Of a DNA stretch of 60,000 nucleotides, positions 46,101-56,800 are shown piece after piece (the stretch's first letter is position 1; the number at the start of each line of letters is the position of its first letter). Position numbers and translations under genes: made by a program. Below the pieces are notes generated by a model, which was given only the letters and a program-made list of their open reading frames with translations, did not search any database and had not been told where the DNA came from. The stretch is from NCBI GenBank assembly GCA_950295325.1, contig OX485807.1:21363666-21423665 (forward strand), written 5' to 3'. The DNA is from Polytrichum commune. Its lineage: Eukaryota; Streptophyta; Polytrichopsida; Polytrichales; Polytrichaceae.

Positions 46101-48351
46101 GCTGCTCTACGACCCATTCGTGCTCTTTCTGGTACACCTGCTCACTTTCAAAATAAAATCAACTATTTAGTGGTGGCTTTTGGTTTTTTTTTAAACATTG
46201 CCTCAAACCTACGTTCACCTTGACTGATGTTTGTAGAGTTTGTCATGTGGAGGTCACACATGTTCAAAACACTGTTTCTAAAACACTGTAGAGTTAGATA
46301 CATATATTTCTACCCGGAAAAAGAGGGGCCAACCTTGAAACCACTCTCCCCAAGGTTAGGCACATGTTGGGGCCAAAATTCTTTTACCTTGGCCCACCCA
46401 ACTCTGTTTTGAAAATGGCGTTCTCGAACTCTCCCACCTTTGAATGTTCTCTATGATGTAGGTCGTTTTTTTGCTAAGCAGTCATCCTGTACATCTACTA
46501 AGCACTCAAGGCTGATTGATTAAAATCAGGTGGTGAGAAAGCAAGAGTTGCTTTAGGTGTGTTTATGCTCCGACCATACAATTGTCTAATGCTGGACGAA
46601 GCGAGCAATCACCTCGATCGTCCATCAGCTATGGCTTTGGCAAAGGGTTTGAGTCAGTTCAAAGGTACCTTTACTTCTCACAAGGATTAGTTTGATTATT
46701 TTGATAAGTACTTGGCTAAAGCACTTTTGATATATGTATTGTTTTTGTCTTGGCATCAGCTGCTCAAGCAATTTCTACAGGCCGCTTCTTTGCAGAGATC
46801 ATTTATATACAAGGATGTAGAAACAAGGTTTGATGGATGTTGGTCTCTACTTGAAGGTTCCTTCCAATGTTGGACTCGTATGTAGGTGATAGCAGAGTAC
46901 CAATTCACAATATCAATGATGGAATTGAAGAACCTACCCAACTGGCATCAAAATTTCAATACCCATCAAATAGTGATACTTGGTGGCTATTACAAGAGTG
47001 AATCTTATGCATACTCGAGTCATTATCTGGGTCAATACCATCCTAAGACCATATTGATACTAGGGTAATATCATCTAGGGATGAAGGTTGTTGCATGATA
47101 TGTAGACCCAAATGGTATCAAAAACAAAAATATCCTCAAATACCCAGCCTAGGGTTATCAAAAAACGAAAAAACCTCATTGTATATACCCAAATCGTACT
47201 AGAAAAGGTGATGCTAGTCCTTCTCAGCCAGTTTCTGAGAGCTAACATAGGATGTTTTCGTGATGTCATATTAGGTGCAATGGTGGCTATTTCCCACGAC
47301 ATTCAATTCTGTGAAGCCCTGGAGCCAACACATATTGCCAGAGTGGACACTGATGGTTCAGTCACAATCAGCTTATGCATAAATGGTGATTTGGGTGCTG
47401 CCCCAAAACCTAAGGCACAAGCGACAGCATCTGCCAACAGCAAGGGAAAGAAGAAGCTCCCTTCCACAAATGTAACAAATTTGACAAAACCTGTGAGGGC
47501 TTATGGTGGAGCTGCACATGCCAAGCCAGCATCATCTCCAGACCCAAAAAGAGTCCAGCAGGTGTTTGTTTAGCCTTGTCTTCTTGATTGCCCTCTGCTA
47601 ACAAGAGTAACTGAAACAAGTCAGTCAATACTACGAAACTATAGTTACATTATCAATTTCAACCGTGTAATAAAGCCACTTTACAGAGGCAGCCATGGGT
47701 TAAGGTGAGCAGGCCTAATTCAGTTATTATCTTAATTGGACACCTATATTTGAGTGGCATGTAGTTGGGTTTGGATCTAAGAACAGACACGGAAAAGACG
47801 TGTGTTTGAAAGAGATTGGATTGTGTGCTCAAAATCTGTTAACCATTCTAGGTCAGTTGTCAACATGATTGGAGAATCTCTATGATGATTGCATCAATAA
47901 GAAAGAAATTTTCACATACATAATGGATAAGAAATTTATATGAGCTATAAAAATTATGAGGAAAATGGCTCAGCCCAATTTGGACTTGCTAATTATTTCT
48001 CACTATTCGTGTGAATCATATCCTAAGAGAAGTGGGTGCAGTACTAAAAGCGGTCAAGTTGGGCCCACTTATCTTAGATGGATGTCTGGATTTCATTTTA
48101 GCATCTTAAACTTGTGGGCTCTTTTCTTACAGATTCAAGCTCAGATTAAGAAGAATTTGCAGATGATAGAGAAGGCAGAAACTGTGTTAGAGATGCTGGA
48201 CAAGGAATTAATGGAAGCAGAGAGTGATGCTGGAAAGGCAGTCGAGATCTTCAAAAGGAAGCAAGCTATTGAAAAAAGGAAAGTTGATCTTGAAAGAGAG
48301 TGGGAGCAACTAGAAGACGAATCTCAAAAGTTGGTGGCAAACATAAAATAG
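40169..48351 (+). CDS. plastid-type ABC-F ATPase (soluble, two ATPase domains)
   Basis: Twelve exons close in frame to 788 aa: 40169-40510, 41991-42205, 42921-43118, 43358-43535, 43773-43871, 43976-44213, 44725-44894, 45508-45684, 46023-46131, 46530-46664, 47275-47561 and 48133-48351. Residues 1-114 form a Ser/Thr-rich, low-acid leader that looks like a plastid transit peptide. ATPase domain 1 has Walker [10 protein letters not shown] (148-156), signature FSGGW (271-275) and Walker [13 protein letters not shown] (296-307). The linker contains [20 protein letters not shown] then [20 protein letters not shown], the ABC-F inter-domain pattern. Domain 2 has GPNGCGKST (484-492), LSGGEKARV and [11 protein letters not shown]. 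There are no membrane segments. The tail ([20 protein letters not shown] onward) is a predicted coiled coil. ABC-F proteins act on ribosomes; wording resembles bacterial YheS-type members more than plant ABCF5 as I recall them. Confidence 0.92.
40505..41560. repeat. three tandem copies (300-420 bp) in ABC-F intron 1, duplicating the 5' splice-site region
   Basis: Copy 1 starts at the exon 1 border ('ctgtaagtcccaccttcact'), copy 2 at about 40927 ('ttgtaagtctacttttattt') and a shorter third near 41280. Shared landmarks are 'gcaccggaagcaggggtt', 'gcgcagagaagacaaat', 'ttgcatcttgggtttaac', 'gggaatttctcagtgaa' and 'gctactggaatag'. The sequence around the donor site is therefore copied inside the intron. 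Confidence 0.88.
43185..43320. repeat. dispersed repeat family, partial copy in ABC-F intron 3
   Basis: 'caattggacaccaatatctg', 'ggttaggtgtg', 'gctcaaaaattgttaaccac' and 'ggctttatacg' resemble the copies at 6625-6760 and 47730-47860, degraded. Confidence 0.45.
44281..44676. mobile_element. candidate MITE, ~396 bp, in ABC-F intron 6
   Basis: GGGTCAACTTTCAT at 44281 is mirrored by ATGAAAGTTGACCC ending at 44676. Flanks are TAA on the left and TTA on the right, so a 3-bp target duplication is not exact. Size and GGG/CCC ends fit Tourist-like elements. It lies wholly in the intron between exons 6 and 7. Confidence 0.5.
47725..48060. repeat. dispersed repeat family, copy 2, in ABC-F intron 11
   Basis: 'cttaattggacacctatatt', 'agagattggattgtgtgctc', 'aaattatgaggaaaatggct' and 'catatcctaagagaagtggg' correspond in order to parts of 6280-6920. 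It lies between exons 11 and 12. Confidence 0.65.
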
Positions 48352-48930
48352 TTCAATTACGTTTTTTTCCTACAAACTTGTGCAAGCCCCATCTAGGTCG
48401 TATGTTAACATACATTAGGAAAAAATTGTATTTTATTAGAGTGACCTGAAATACCGAATTCTTAACATAGATTTATGAAAGTCTTCCCAGTAGGTGATGG
48501 ATATGACCCAGGTGTTTGCTGCAGCCACTGAAGACTCCAATCATAGGATACCATCGTTTGGGAAAATATTTGAAGACAAGGTTCGCAGGGGTAGTCATTA
48601 ATTTTCAGAAAATGTGATCTTTAGACATTTAAATTGTTGATGCTCCTATTAGGCGACAAAATTGGTGGTTGGAGAATTCAATCATTCCAGAAAATTCTTG
48701 CAGTGATCAAGATTTTGAGCTGTTTCTTCCTTAGGGATGCAGTACCATCTGAGCTTTCTACATGGTTTGGTTATATTGCATGTGGTGTCATGTTTGCTGT
48801 AGTCTGATGTTTTCTGCAAAGGTAAGTGGACTGAAATTCTCAAATATTAACTGCTCTTCATGTGTCTTGGCTGGTGCAAAATATGTTTTGCTGAATCTTT
48901 TAAATGGAATACATGATAGGGATATGGTAA
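48352..48930. other. ABC-F downstream sequence
   Basis: AT-rich 3' flank. No gene or clear terminal repeat of the following Harbinger remnant was seen. Confidence 0.4.
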
Positions 48931-48961
48931 AAAACTTAACTCTCCAACCTCAGCAGCCACC

Positions 48962-49213
48962 ATAGGACCTACATTTATGGGCATTCAACTTACTGATTTG
49001 GCCGACAAGCGCTTCGGACACCTTCACCGCGGACCAAAAGAGTGGGGAGAGCTCATCAAAGTCTCCCGAGCCCAAGCGCAAGGAAGACGTTTTTCTAGAA
49101 CGATGCATTGGCGAAATGAAAGAAAGTAGCAAGACTCTAATGGATACTTTAAAGGCTAGTGATGACATGAAAATGTCTTTATTGATAAACATGCAACAAA
49201 CAATGCTTAACTA
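48962..49213 (+). pseudogene. C-terminal fragment of a transposon Myb/SANT-like helper protein
   Basis: The plus-strand frame reads ...SDTFTADQKSGESSSKSPEPK, then RKEDVFLERCIGEMKESSKT, LMDTLKASDDMKMSLLINMQ and QTMLN, with a stop at 49211-49213. A Ser/Lys-rich nuclear-type linker followed by a short helical tail is characteristic of the second (DNA-binding helper) protein of plant PIF/Harbinger elements. It faces the Harbinger transposase relic starting 29 bp downstream, convergent, as in such elements. The N-terminal DNA-binding part is missing. Assignment leans on context. Confidence 0.5.
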
Positions 49214-49241
49214 GTAGAAAAACTTTGATTACATGTGCACC

Positions 49242-50648
49242 CTAGACTTCATCATTAATAAAAATTTGTGCAATGCATGATTTAGTCTTTGCCATCCATA
49301 AATTCTTTGCTATGCTATTTCTTCTTGCGGATAACTCCTTGAATGATTTCCCAGCCGTGCTCATTGCAATTTCAAAATCCATTGCATCTTCTTGCTTTAT
49401 GAATTCAAGAGTTTCGCGTGAGCTATCGTCAATGCCGGCCAAGCTGTGCAATGCCAAATTCGCAACAGCCATTCGCTCGCGCATGGATGAATCCGGAATT
49501 TTGGAGATGGCCAATCTGTTGTGCACTTCATCAGTGGCCTCCCGCATCCATTCTTGCCTCCAAAACTCATCTCCAAAAATTATGCACATATTGTGCAGTA
49601 CAAGGCACGTCAAAATCAAATCAGACACATTTTTTAAATGCACATCCACCCTCTTTAGAAGAATTCGCCACCTACCTTTGAGCATCCCGAATGCTCGTTC
49701 GACGCACATACGGGTGGAGCTTTGGACAAAGTTCCAGTGGTACTCCTCTCGCGAAAGGCCGTCTTTATGACCCTTAAACGGTGCCAGCATCCACGGACGA
49801 CAGGGGTACGCTGCATTCCCAACCAAAGTATAAGGGTAGAGCTTGCCAGCCTCGCAGTACTGACCGATTGCAGTCGTAGCCCACAGGTTGGCATCGTGCA
49901 TCGAACCCGCCCAACCTATGTCGAAGTCCCAAAACAAACACTTGGCCGACACAACGCCCTGCAAAAGGATAGAATGAAACCCTTTGCGGTTGTAGTAATC
50001 TGGAGTATGCAATCGGGGTGCCACAATCGGTATATGGGAGCCATCCACTGCCCCGACCACATAGGAAATCTAGTGCAAGTCCTGGAATTCCTGTGCATAT
50101 CTATCCATAGTGGAAGGAGAGGGCCAATTGATGAATTTCCTTAGCAAATTCTTTTTTATTGCACCATAAAATTGGGAGACAGCGAGTTGACTAGAAGATA
50201 GCCCAATCCGGTACAAATCGGCAATGCACTGCATTGAATTACCTGTAGCCAACCTTGAAATTGATACAGCAACCTTCACATGAACTGGAATGGCCAAACG
50301 CATGCTCGTGTCTTGTCTCTGCAAGTCAGGTGCGAGAGTACTACACAAGTACTTAAAAGTCGAAACATCCATATGCATACGTCCTTTGAACTCCCTCGCA
50401 TTGAAACTGCCCAACAGGTTTTGGTCGAAGAATCTTGGTTTGTGCAACCCTCGATCATGAGCCCACAAACGTCGTTCATGTCTCCCACTCCGTAGCTTGA
50501 GGCCATGAAGTGCAAGTGTCAAGCAACCTATTTGTTGCCAGTGCCACAATAAAATCATCTCATTGTCTCTAAATATACACTCCAAGGTGGTGAACAAGGA
50601 GAGCTGGAAGAGTAGCAAAATTATAAGCTTACGGACAGCGGGGTCCAT
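49242..50648 (-). pseudogene. PIF/Harbinger (HARBI1-like, DDE_Tnp_4) transposase relic
   Basis: From the ATG at 50648 a 469-codon frame is broken only by one in-frame TAG at 50070-50072, in the segment FQDLH-stop-ISYVVGAVDGSHIPIV. The N-terminal half has the helix-turn-helix-like stretch (RLAIPVHVKVAVSISRLATG, IADLYRIGLSSSQLAVSQFY). The C-terminal half is the DDE_Tnp_4 domain: GAVDGSHIPIVAP (first Asp), YNRKGFHSILLQGVV, ERAFGMLKGRWRILLKR (Glu) and TCLVLHNMCI. The second catalytic site reads LVGNAAYP where the family has GDxxYP, so Asp is replaced by Asn. The stop and the lost acid both argue against activity. A Myb-like helper fragment is convergent at 48962-49213. I could not find terminal repeats. 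Confidence 0.88.
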
Positions 50649-50739
50649 TTTCACTAACAAGGAGGTCAAAGAAAGAGGCGTCTGGAGTTAGGAAGTGAAG
50701 CACAGGTCGAAGGAATAAGCCCCTGGACTCTGCAAACTG

Positions 50740-50930
50740 TAACCAGCTCTCTGCTGGTGCAGCAGGCCCCGGCTGCCGAAGGTGCCAGGCAGCTGCAACC
50801 GGCAGCAACCGGCACTCTGCCGGTGCCGGCCGTGTGGTTGGCAGGGTGACAGGCAGCTGGCGTGGCTGCGGCCCTAGCCCCCTTAAGCCTAGCCAGTGGC
50901 CGGGCACGGGCTGCCTCCCGTGTGGCTACG
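50740..50930. other. GC-rich patch beside U2 gene
   Basis: Repeated 'ggcagc' and 'ccggc(a/t)' words ('caaccggcagcaaccggcac') make a short, locally repetitive GC-rich block between the Harbinger relic and the U2 gene. No gene is recognised. Confidence 0.4.
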
Positions 50931-51076
50931 CCCTCAATTAGCATAGCACAAACACATACATATATAGATTTCTTCATCAGTTTTGAAGTTGTGATCTCAT
51001 GCACCTTACACATGATCCATCTTACGTCGCCAACGCAAATCGTTTCCTGTTTGCAATTATATTTGGGTCCCCGAAG

Positions 51077-51284
51077 GGAAAGGTTGCGCCAGCCTAGGAG
51101 ATAGTGCAATACCAAGGCGATACCAAGGCGACACGCGCGGGCCCTGACAGCAAGCTGCCGGATGAGCACCGCACCCAAGAAAAATGAGATTAATATCAAG
51201 AGGCTCGATGAGCCTCGTATCAGATATTAAACTGATAAGAACAGATACTACACTTGATCTTAGCCAAAAGGCCGAGAAAGGTAT
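51077..51284 (-). ncRNA. U2 spliceosomal snRNA
   Basis: The RNA starts at 51284 with AUACCUUUCUCGGCCUUUUG, followed by GCUAAGAUCAAGUGUAGUAU, which includes the branch-point-pairing GUAGUA. Stem-loop IIa/b follows (CAGUUUAAUAUCUGAUACGA), then an Sm-like U-run (CUCAUUUUUCUUGG) and the conserved GGUGC...CAGGGCCC region. U2 pairs with the intron branch point in the spliceosome. Against typical plant U2 (about 196 nt) it has an 11-nt perfect tandem duplication at 51110-51120 and 51121-51131. The 3' end is estimated from length. The 5' half appears intact, so it may be functional or a variant copy. Confidence 0.93.
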
Positions 51285-51309
51285 ACTTCTCGACTCCACA
51301 ACTTCCCTT

Positions 51310-51354
51310 TTTATAATCCTTTGATAGCCCAAACTTTCGCAAACCGTATGGGGT
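51310..51354 (-). promoter_or_regulatory. candidate U2 promoter: TATA box and USE-like element
   Basis: TATAAA lies at 51315-51310, about 26-31 bp upstream of the U2 start. ACCCCATACG at 51354-51345 loosely resembles the plant snRNA upstream sequence element (TCCCACATCG type), with about 29 bp between the two. Pol II-type plant snRNA genes usually have a little over 30 bp. The TATA call is reasonable; the USE match is weak. Confidence 0.45.
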
Positions 51355-51927
51355 AATGCCCTTTATAGTTTTACCATCCCTTTGGGTGTGCCTCCTGCGG
51401 TCTCCTTGTTGCTGAAGAAGTTCATCTTCGGAGATGCTCTTGGGCAGTCTGCTTAGAAATTCAGTTCAATTCAATTCAAGTCAATCCAATTACCCTCGCT
51501 CTTGCAGCTGTATGTGTGATTACGTGATCTGTATTTATTTCAATAATTCGCAACTTTTGTTGTGGAGAAGTCTGTGAGCTCTGAGGTGGCTGCTGTGACC
51601 CCTCTGTGTTTGTCGAATTGATGTAATCATCGCTGCATTCTCAAATCCTTGTAGCATTGTGTTTTTGTGTGTTGTTGCAACAAGATGATTCGTATCACCG
51701 GTGGTGATGTCTGGTTTTGAATTTGTGGAGTGCTTGTAATGTAAAGCCTGTGAAGAATCAACCACCACAACGGGAGAGTGCTCATGTGCGGGGTTTAGGG
51801 TTGACACATACTGAGGCTCCATAATTTCCCTTGAACAGTCGAGGTCTGTGGAGATTGAAGGAAGATTAGAGTGCAGGTCGTAAGTATTCATCGCAATTCT
51901 CCACACCGCCTTTTTCCCTTGGTCAGT

Positions 51928-53233
51928 ATGCGTGTGGATGGGTTTGAGAATAGGCCACCGTGGCCAGCCATACAATGGTGTCAAGGTGCTTGTGGCGATG
52001 TGAAATTGGAGTTGCCATGGCCGTTAAAGCCTTTGCACTCTGTGGGCAGCAAGGTGTTCGAGTTGAAGTTCGGTGGTGGGGTGAACAATTTGAGTCGAAG
52101 TCGACAACTTGGTTATGCTAAAGTTGCTCCTGGTGGGTTTAGGGTTTCCAATCTGACACTGAACCACTTCCAAGCCCAGATCCAGTCCTTAACCACAAAA
52201 TTTGGGCAGTGGGGCAAAAATGGTGTAAAGGAAATGCCCTCTCCTCCGCTGTCGCCGGAAGAACAGGGAGATGCCGAGGAGCGTGCCCTAGCGCTCGCAT
52301 TGGCGAGTCGACAAAGAGCCACTTTGCTGGAATTTTACTCTCCTCGGTGCACTTTGTGCAAATCTCTGATGAAGGTGGTGCAGGAAATTGAGCAGAGGGA
52401 CAGTAGTTGGTTGAGAATTGTGATGGCAGACGTCGAGAATAAGAAGTGGCTCCCAGAGGTAAGTTCTGTGAACATTTTTAAGCAGCTTTTTCCTCCTGAG
52501 GTTTTTCCTTACATCCTGTCAGAGGACACACGACTATCTTGACTGCTCGTTAGTAGTTGTTTGATCAATTGCTAAGTGGAAACATCGTATACAGTAGTGC
52601 TCACACACTGAGAGCTTGTGAATTTTCTGCCAAGTAATTGTTTTTATTGAGTACATCACAAATCTCGAAGTTCATACATCAACATTGATTTCACATCGAT
52701 TCAATCACATCAGACTTCACCACTATGAATCAATGCTTAACGAACACAGGGTTGTAATATTAATCTTATGTTTCTATATTTCACAGTTCCAAGACCTAAA
52801 AGGCGGAATTATGAGTTGAATCACTGGGATGAATTATTAGCTATAGGTTGATTCAGTGGCACTGGAAAGATAATAAACTCTGAAGGGTTTAGTATCAACA
52901 CGGACTCAACATTGAATGATGGTCACGTGCATTTTGAGATTTATTTGTGTTCAGCTTGAAATAGAGAGAAATTGACTGTGGAAGTTGGGCGAACAGGCGA
53001 TCCAGTATGAGATAAATTATGTTCCATGTTTTGTGCTGCTGGACTCGCAAGGAACGGCACTGGCAAAGACTGGGGTCCCGTATAGCCGGTTGCATGTATT
53101 GAAGGGCTTGTCCTACCTGCTGGAAAGCATGAGACCCATCAGGGGTGGACTACAGCGATCTCAAAAGACTTCCGACAAAAATCCTGTTGCTGCTGCTGCT
53201 GATGCTGACATACGTGGTGGCGAACAAACTTGA
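51928..53233 (+). CDS. thioredoxin-like protein, probably organellar
   Basis: Two exons, 51928-52458 and 52985-53233, joined in phase 0, give 259 aa. The ATG at 51928 is the first in frame; the frame is open further 5'. Residues 1-110 form a low-complexity leader with few acids at its start, possibly a plastid transit peptide. The thioredoxin fold starts around residue 130: [20 protein letters not shown] with the CxxC motif CTLC at 141-144, then [14 protein letters not shown], and after the intron [20 protein letters not shown] with the expected cis-proline at 191. The active site is CTLC rather than CGPC, so partner or redox potential may differ. Some plant plastid thioredoxin-family proteins share the '[17 protein letters not shown]' wording, from memory. 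The Ala-rich tail is atypical. Exact family unknown. Confidence 0.8.
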
Positions 53234-53237
53234 GAGT

Positions 53238-53850
53238 TACAGTGCCTTTGTATTACTTGAGAATTTTTTCCAATCAAACTTTGATAGCATAAGTCAGCCA
53301 CTTCAGGTTATTCAAGCCATTGTAGTTTTTGGGACTGTACTATGACTTTCATTCCTACAAAGAGATGAGTCAGGCCCTTGTTCTTTGCATCTTACATGTA
53401 TCCCAAAACTTGGAAAATCACAACCTTTGTTACTTTTTATGTGGTTTTTCTGACTCCTTATGAATTGCAGCCTTTGTTTTTGATGCAATTACAGAGGACC
53501 CACATGCCACATTAAAATTCGTGTGAAATCATCAGAGATTTCACAGTGCCTGTGCATTATTTGAGAATTTCTTCCAATCAAACTGTGAAGCACATGCCAA
53601 CCACTTCAGGTTATTCAAACCATTGTAGACTTTCGGACTTTGCTCTGGCCTTCAATTTCACAACGAGATGAGGCCCTCGTTCTTTGCATCTTACATGTAT
53701 CCTCAGAGCTTGGATGACCTTATGTTACTTTGTATCTGTGTTTCTCAGTACCCATGAGTTGCAGCCTTCCGCTTTTGATGCAATTCCAGAGAAGCCACAT
53801 GCTACATTCAAATTCATGTGAGTTCATCAGAGAGTCAAAAAGTAGTAATT
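53238..53850. repeat. ~303-bp tandem pair downstream of thioredoxin-like gene
   Basis: 'cagtgcctttgtattacttg' at 53239 recurs as 'cagtgcctgtgcattatttg' at 53542. The whole block is copied: 'ccaatcaaact', 'ccacttcaggttattcaa', 'cttgttctttgcatcttaca', 'gcagcctttgtttttgatgc' and 'catcagaga'. The copies are about 85% alike. The first starts within a few bases of the stop codon, so it covers the probable 3' untranslated region. Confidence 0.9.
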
Positions 53851-56800
53851 ATTGTGGGTACTCAAATTGCCCTCACATCCAATGAGCCAAGTTTGTAAAT
53901 CAAGAAGGGTAATACAACTGCTGCTAGTTGTGGCAGGTGGTGGATCCCAATCAGAAAATAGGGAACGTCAACGATGTGTTTTACCACCTCAAACCCGGCC
54001 CATGGGAGATTACCTATCCAATTCCCATCACCTGCTCTGAACATGTCCTGTGTCCAATGTCCTGTGTCTCATGTTTTGTGTCCATTGATCTAGGTTCCAG
54101 TGTCCCGTGTCCTATGATCTAGGTTTGGAACCGTGACATACTGGAGTCATTGAACGGGAACATGGTCATGGGCTGGGACAAGGGCACGTTCACAGAAGAA
54201 CGTGTTGTGGTGCAATATGTTCAAACATGGGCATGCATCCATCCATGCATGTATCTAGCGAGAATTTTGAAAAAGTTTGAAAAAATATCTGGAAATTTGA
54301 AACTAGATTTAGGCAGCATTAGCCATCAAGGAAACCCAATCGGACATTAACATGGACATTTCTATAGCAAGGTCGACCTTTTGTTTAAGTATAATGAGAT
54401 GCCCAATAGTTTGAATTGCATTCATGTTTTGGTGGGTGTTTGGCGGATTGAGGTTTGCACATAGACGTTGTCACAGATTGTAGTTTTGTGATCTAGTTGA
54501 TATAGCGGTTTTGTGGTAGAGGTGATAACACGTCATGGTGTTGGGTTTGATTATTAGTGTTTGTAATATGTGTACTTCCTCTTCTTGAGAATCTTGAGAA
54601 TCTTGCTAGCTCATGTTGAAGCCTTTGTTGTTGCTGCCAAGTAAGGTTTGTGAGGTTCTCTCCTTCCTGCCTCATTTCAAATCCCTCATTGGTGTCGTCA
54701 CATAAGGTATGTGAGATTTACTCTTCCACTTTAAGGCATGACGAGGTATACTATTCCACTTCTTCAATTGCGACAGAGTGTGCATTATCACATTTTTATG
54801 ATTCCGCTTAATGTAGGTCTCATTCAACTGCTGCCCACTGCTGTTTTTTATAAATTGCCACGTCTAGGTATTGCATTGCTGCCCATATTCTGAAATCTCT
54901 TAGATCTTTGCACTTTGCATTGCCTATGCCAATTGTTATTCAATTTCTTGTCTCTTTAAAGACATAAAGCATTGCAATTTCAGTTCCCTTCTTTTCAATA
55001 TATGGATCATTGCATTTTTATTTCTGTACCATCACTTTTCAATTTCAGTTGGCTACTTTTCAACTTCTATCGCACTTTATGTGCATATTTAGAGCATGCT
55101 TGTTAATTTCGTTTCCACAACATGTTTCAATCACCTTGCATGTATTCTTTGAGCTTTAGACCCCTCGATGTTTGCAATGTTTTAGTTGCAATCCCCCTCG
55201 ATCTTGCTTCCTTATGTCTAAGAAATCACTTTTATTTTTTGCAAATGACCTTTTAATGAGCACCGAGCCATTGGTCGTAGATGGATGGCCATGAAGCCCT
55301 GCCATTGATGCTAAATTGTTGAAATGTAGATATAATCTCACCCTTGCAGATTTGGAGCAGTTTGGCCATACCCTCTTGCTGGCCATGTATGTGCATTCCT
55401 TATTACAAGCCATGGGGTCTATTACAGAGACGGAGAGGATTTTGGGCCTTTACTCGTGCACATTTTGGGTCACGAGAGAAGGTGGTGGGTAGATTAAATA
55501 GGTGGTGTGGCAACGAGTGTATGTGCAGCTGAAAATGGAATTGTGTTTCATCCAAACACGTGACCTGGGAAAAATAAGGAATGCCTTCCATTGCAAGTTC
55601 TGCAACCGGACATGGAATCATAATATGAGATGTTTTGAGCATAGGGTTATTGGATGCCCATTTGGGGTTAGTTGATTCAGAGGGCAACAAAATTCAACTC
55701 CCAGTGTATCCTAAACTCAAACCTGCAACTGACTTCCACGTTCATACCAACATGGCTGCAGATAATTGTAGGTCTTGGTTACAAGGAGCTGCGGACAAGC
55801 ATGTCTTCTATGAGCAACATCCGGAGTTGCAACACCAAAAGACTGGCAGCGAAGGTGCTCCACGGGGGGGTCACACCCCCTTACATTTTGTAACCACGTG
55901 CGATAATGGGGTATTTAATGGGGGGGTATTTATGCACCTCTCGGTATTTTTTCCCTCCCTATTTGTAGATATAAAGTTGCTTTGACATATTTTTAAGCAC
56001 CCTATGTTTATTTGTAATTTTTTAGAGAGACCAATTTTTGGCATCATATTTTTTTTATAAATCATACAAGTACACAAATAGTGAACGGAATACTATAGCA
56101 TTGCAAAATCAACTATGTGGGCAACAAACGTTCCACACCATCCATCTTATCATTTAATCGGTTTCAATTAGTTATACCAATGCTAAAGCATTCAAAATGC
56201 CATTCAAAACACAACCAATAACACTTGGAGTTTAGTTAAAAGATTACCAATGAACATGAAGATAACAAAATGTAGAAGCTAACATAGACAAGTTGTAAAC
56301 ACGGATAGAACAAAACAAGAATTATAATCAATTGTCATAAGACATGAAATTTTGCATAATTATCTACTCCAAAACAAAAGATTGCATTCAATTGAAAAAA
56401 CCAAATACAAAAATTGAAAATATTTACTTTAATTGTGTTCACAAATACATTCAACCTTGTACCAAATATTTACAATGTGAAGGGTTAGGATATAACTATG
56501 CACCCTCCAATACATGTCAAGGTACATATCGATATCCTCTATAATGTCATGATAAGGCAAAATGTTTTGGAGAGGTTTAACACCAATGATGACAAATAAC
56601 TAAAACTAATTGTTAGCATGAGGCGGGCAACCTTCGAAGTCTCCAACCACTCCATCACGTATCTTCCAAGGCAAAGCGCAATCCTCCGAGTTTACCATGG
56701 TGAGGTGCCAAATATTGTAGCGCATCATCGATCATCTACAAAAGGTTATTGTAGCAAAAAGGCAATGAATAGAATGTTGGCATATTAGACACTACTAGCA

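Noticed and set aside
48950-49192. 80-codon minus-strand frame
   Set aside because: Shadow of the plus-strand helper-protein fragment, which has the protein-like reading.
51535-51984. 149-codon minus-strand frame over the thioredoxin-like gene start
   Set aside because: It overlaps the coding strand of a supported exon and has no domain; an antisense shadow.
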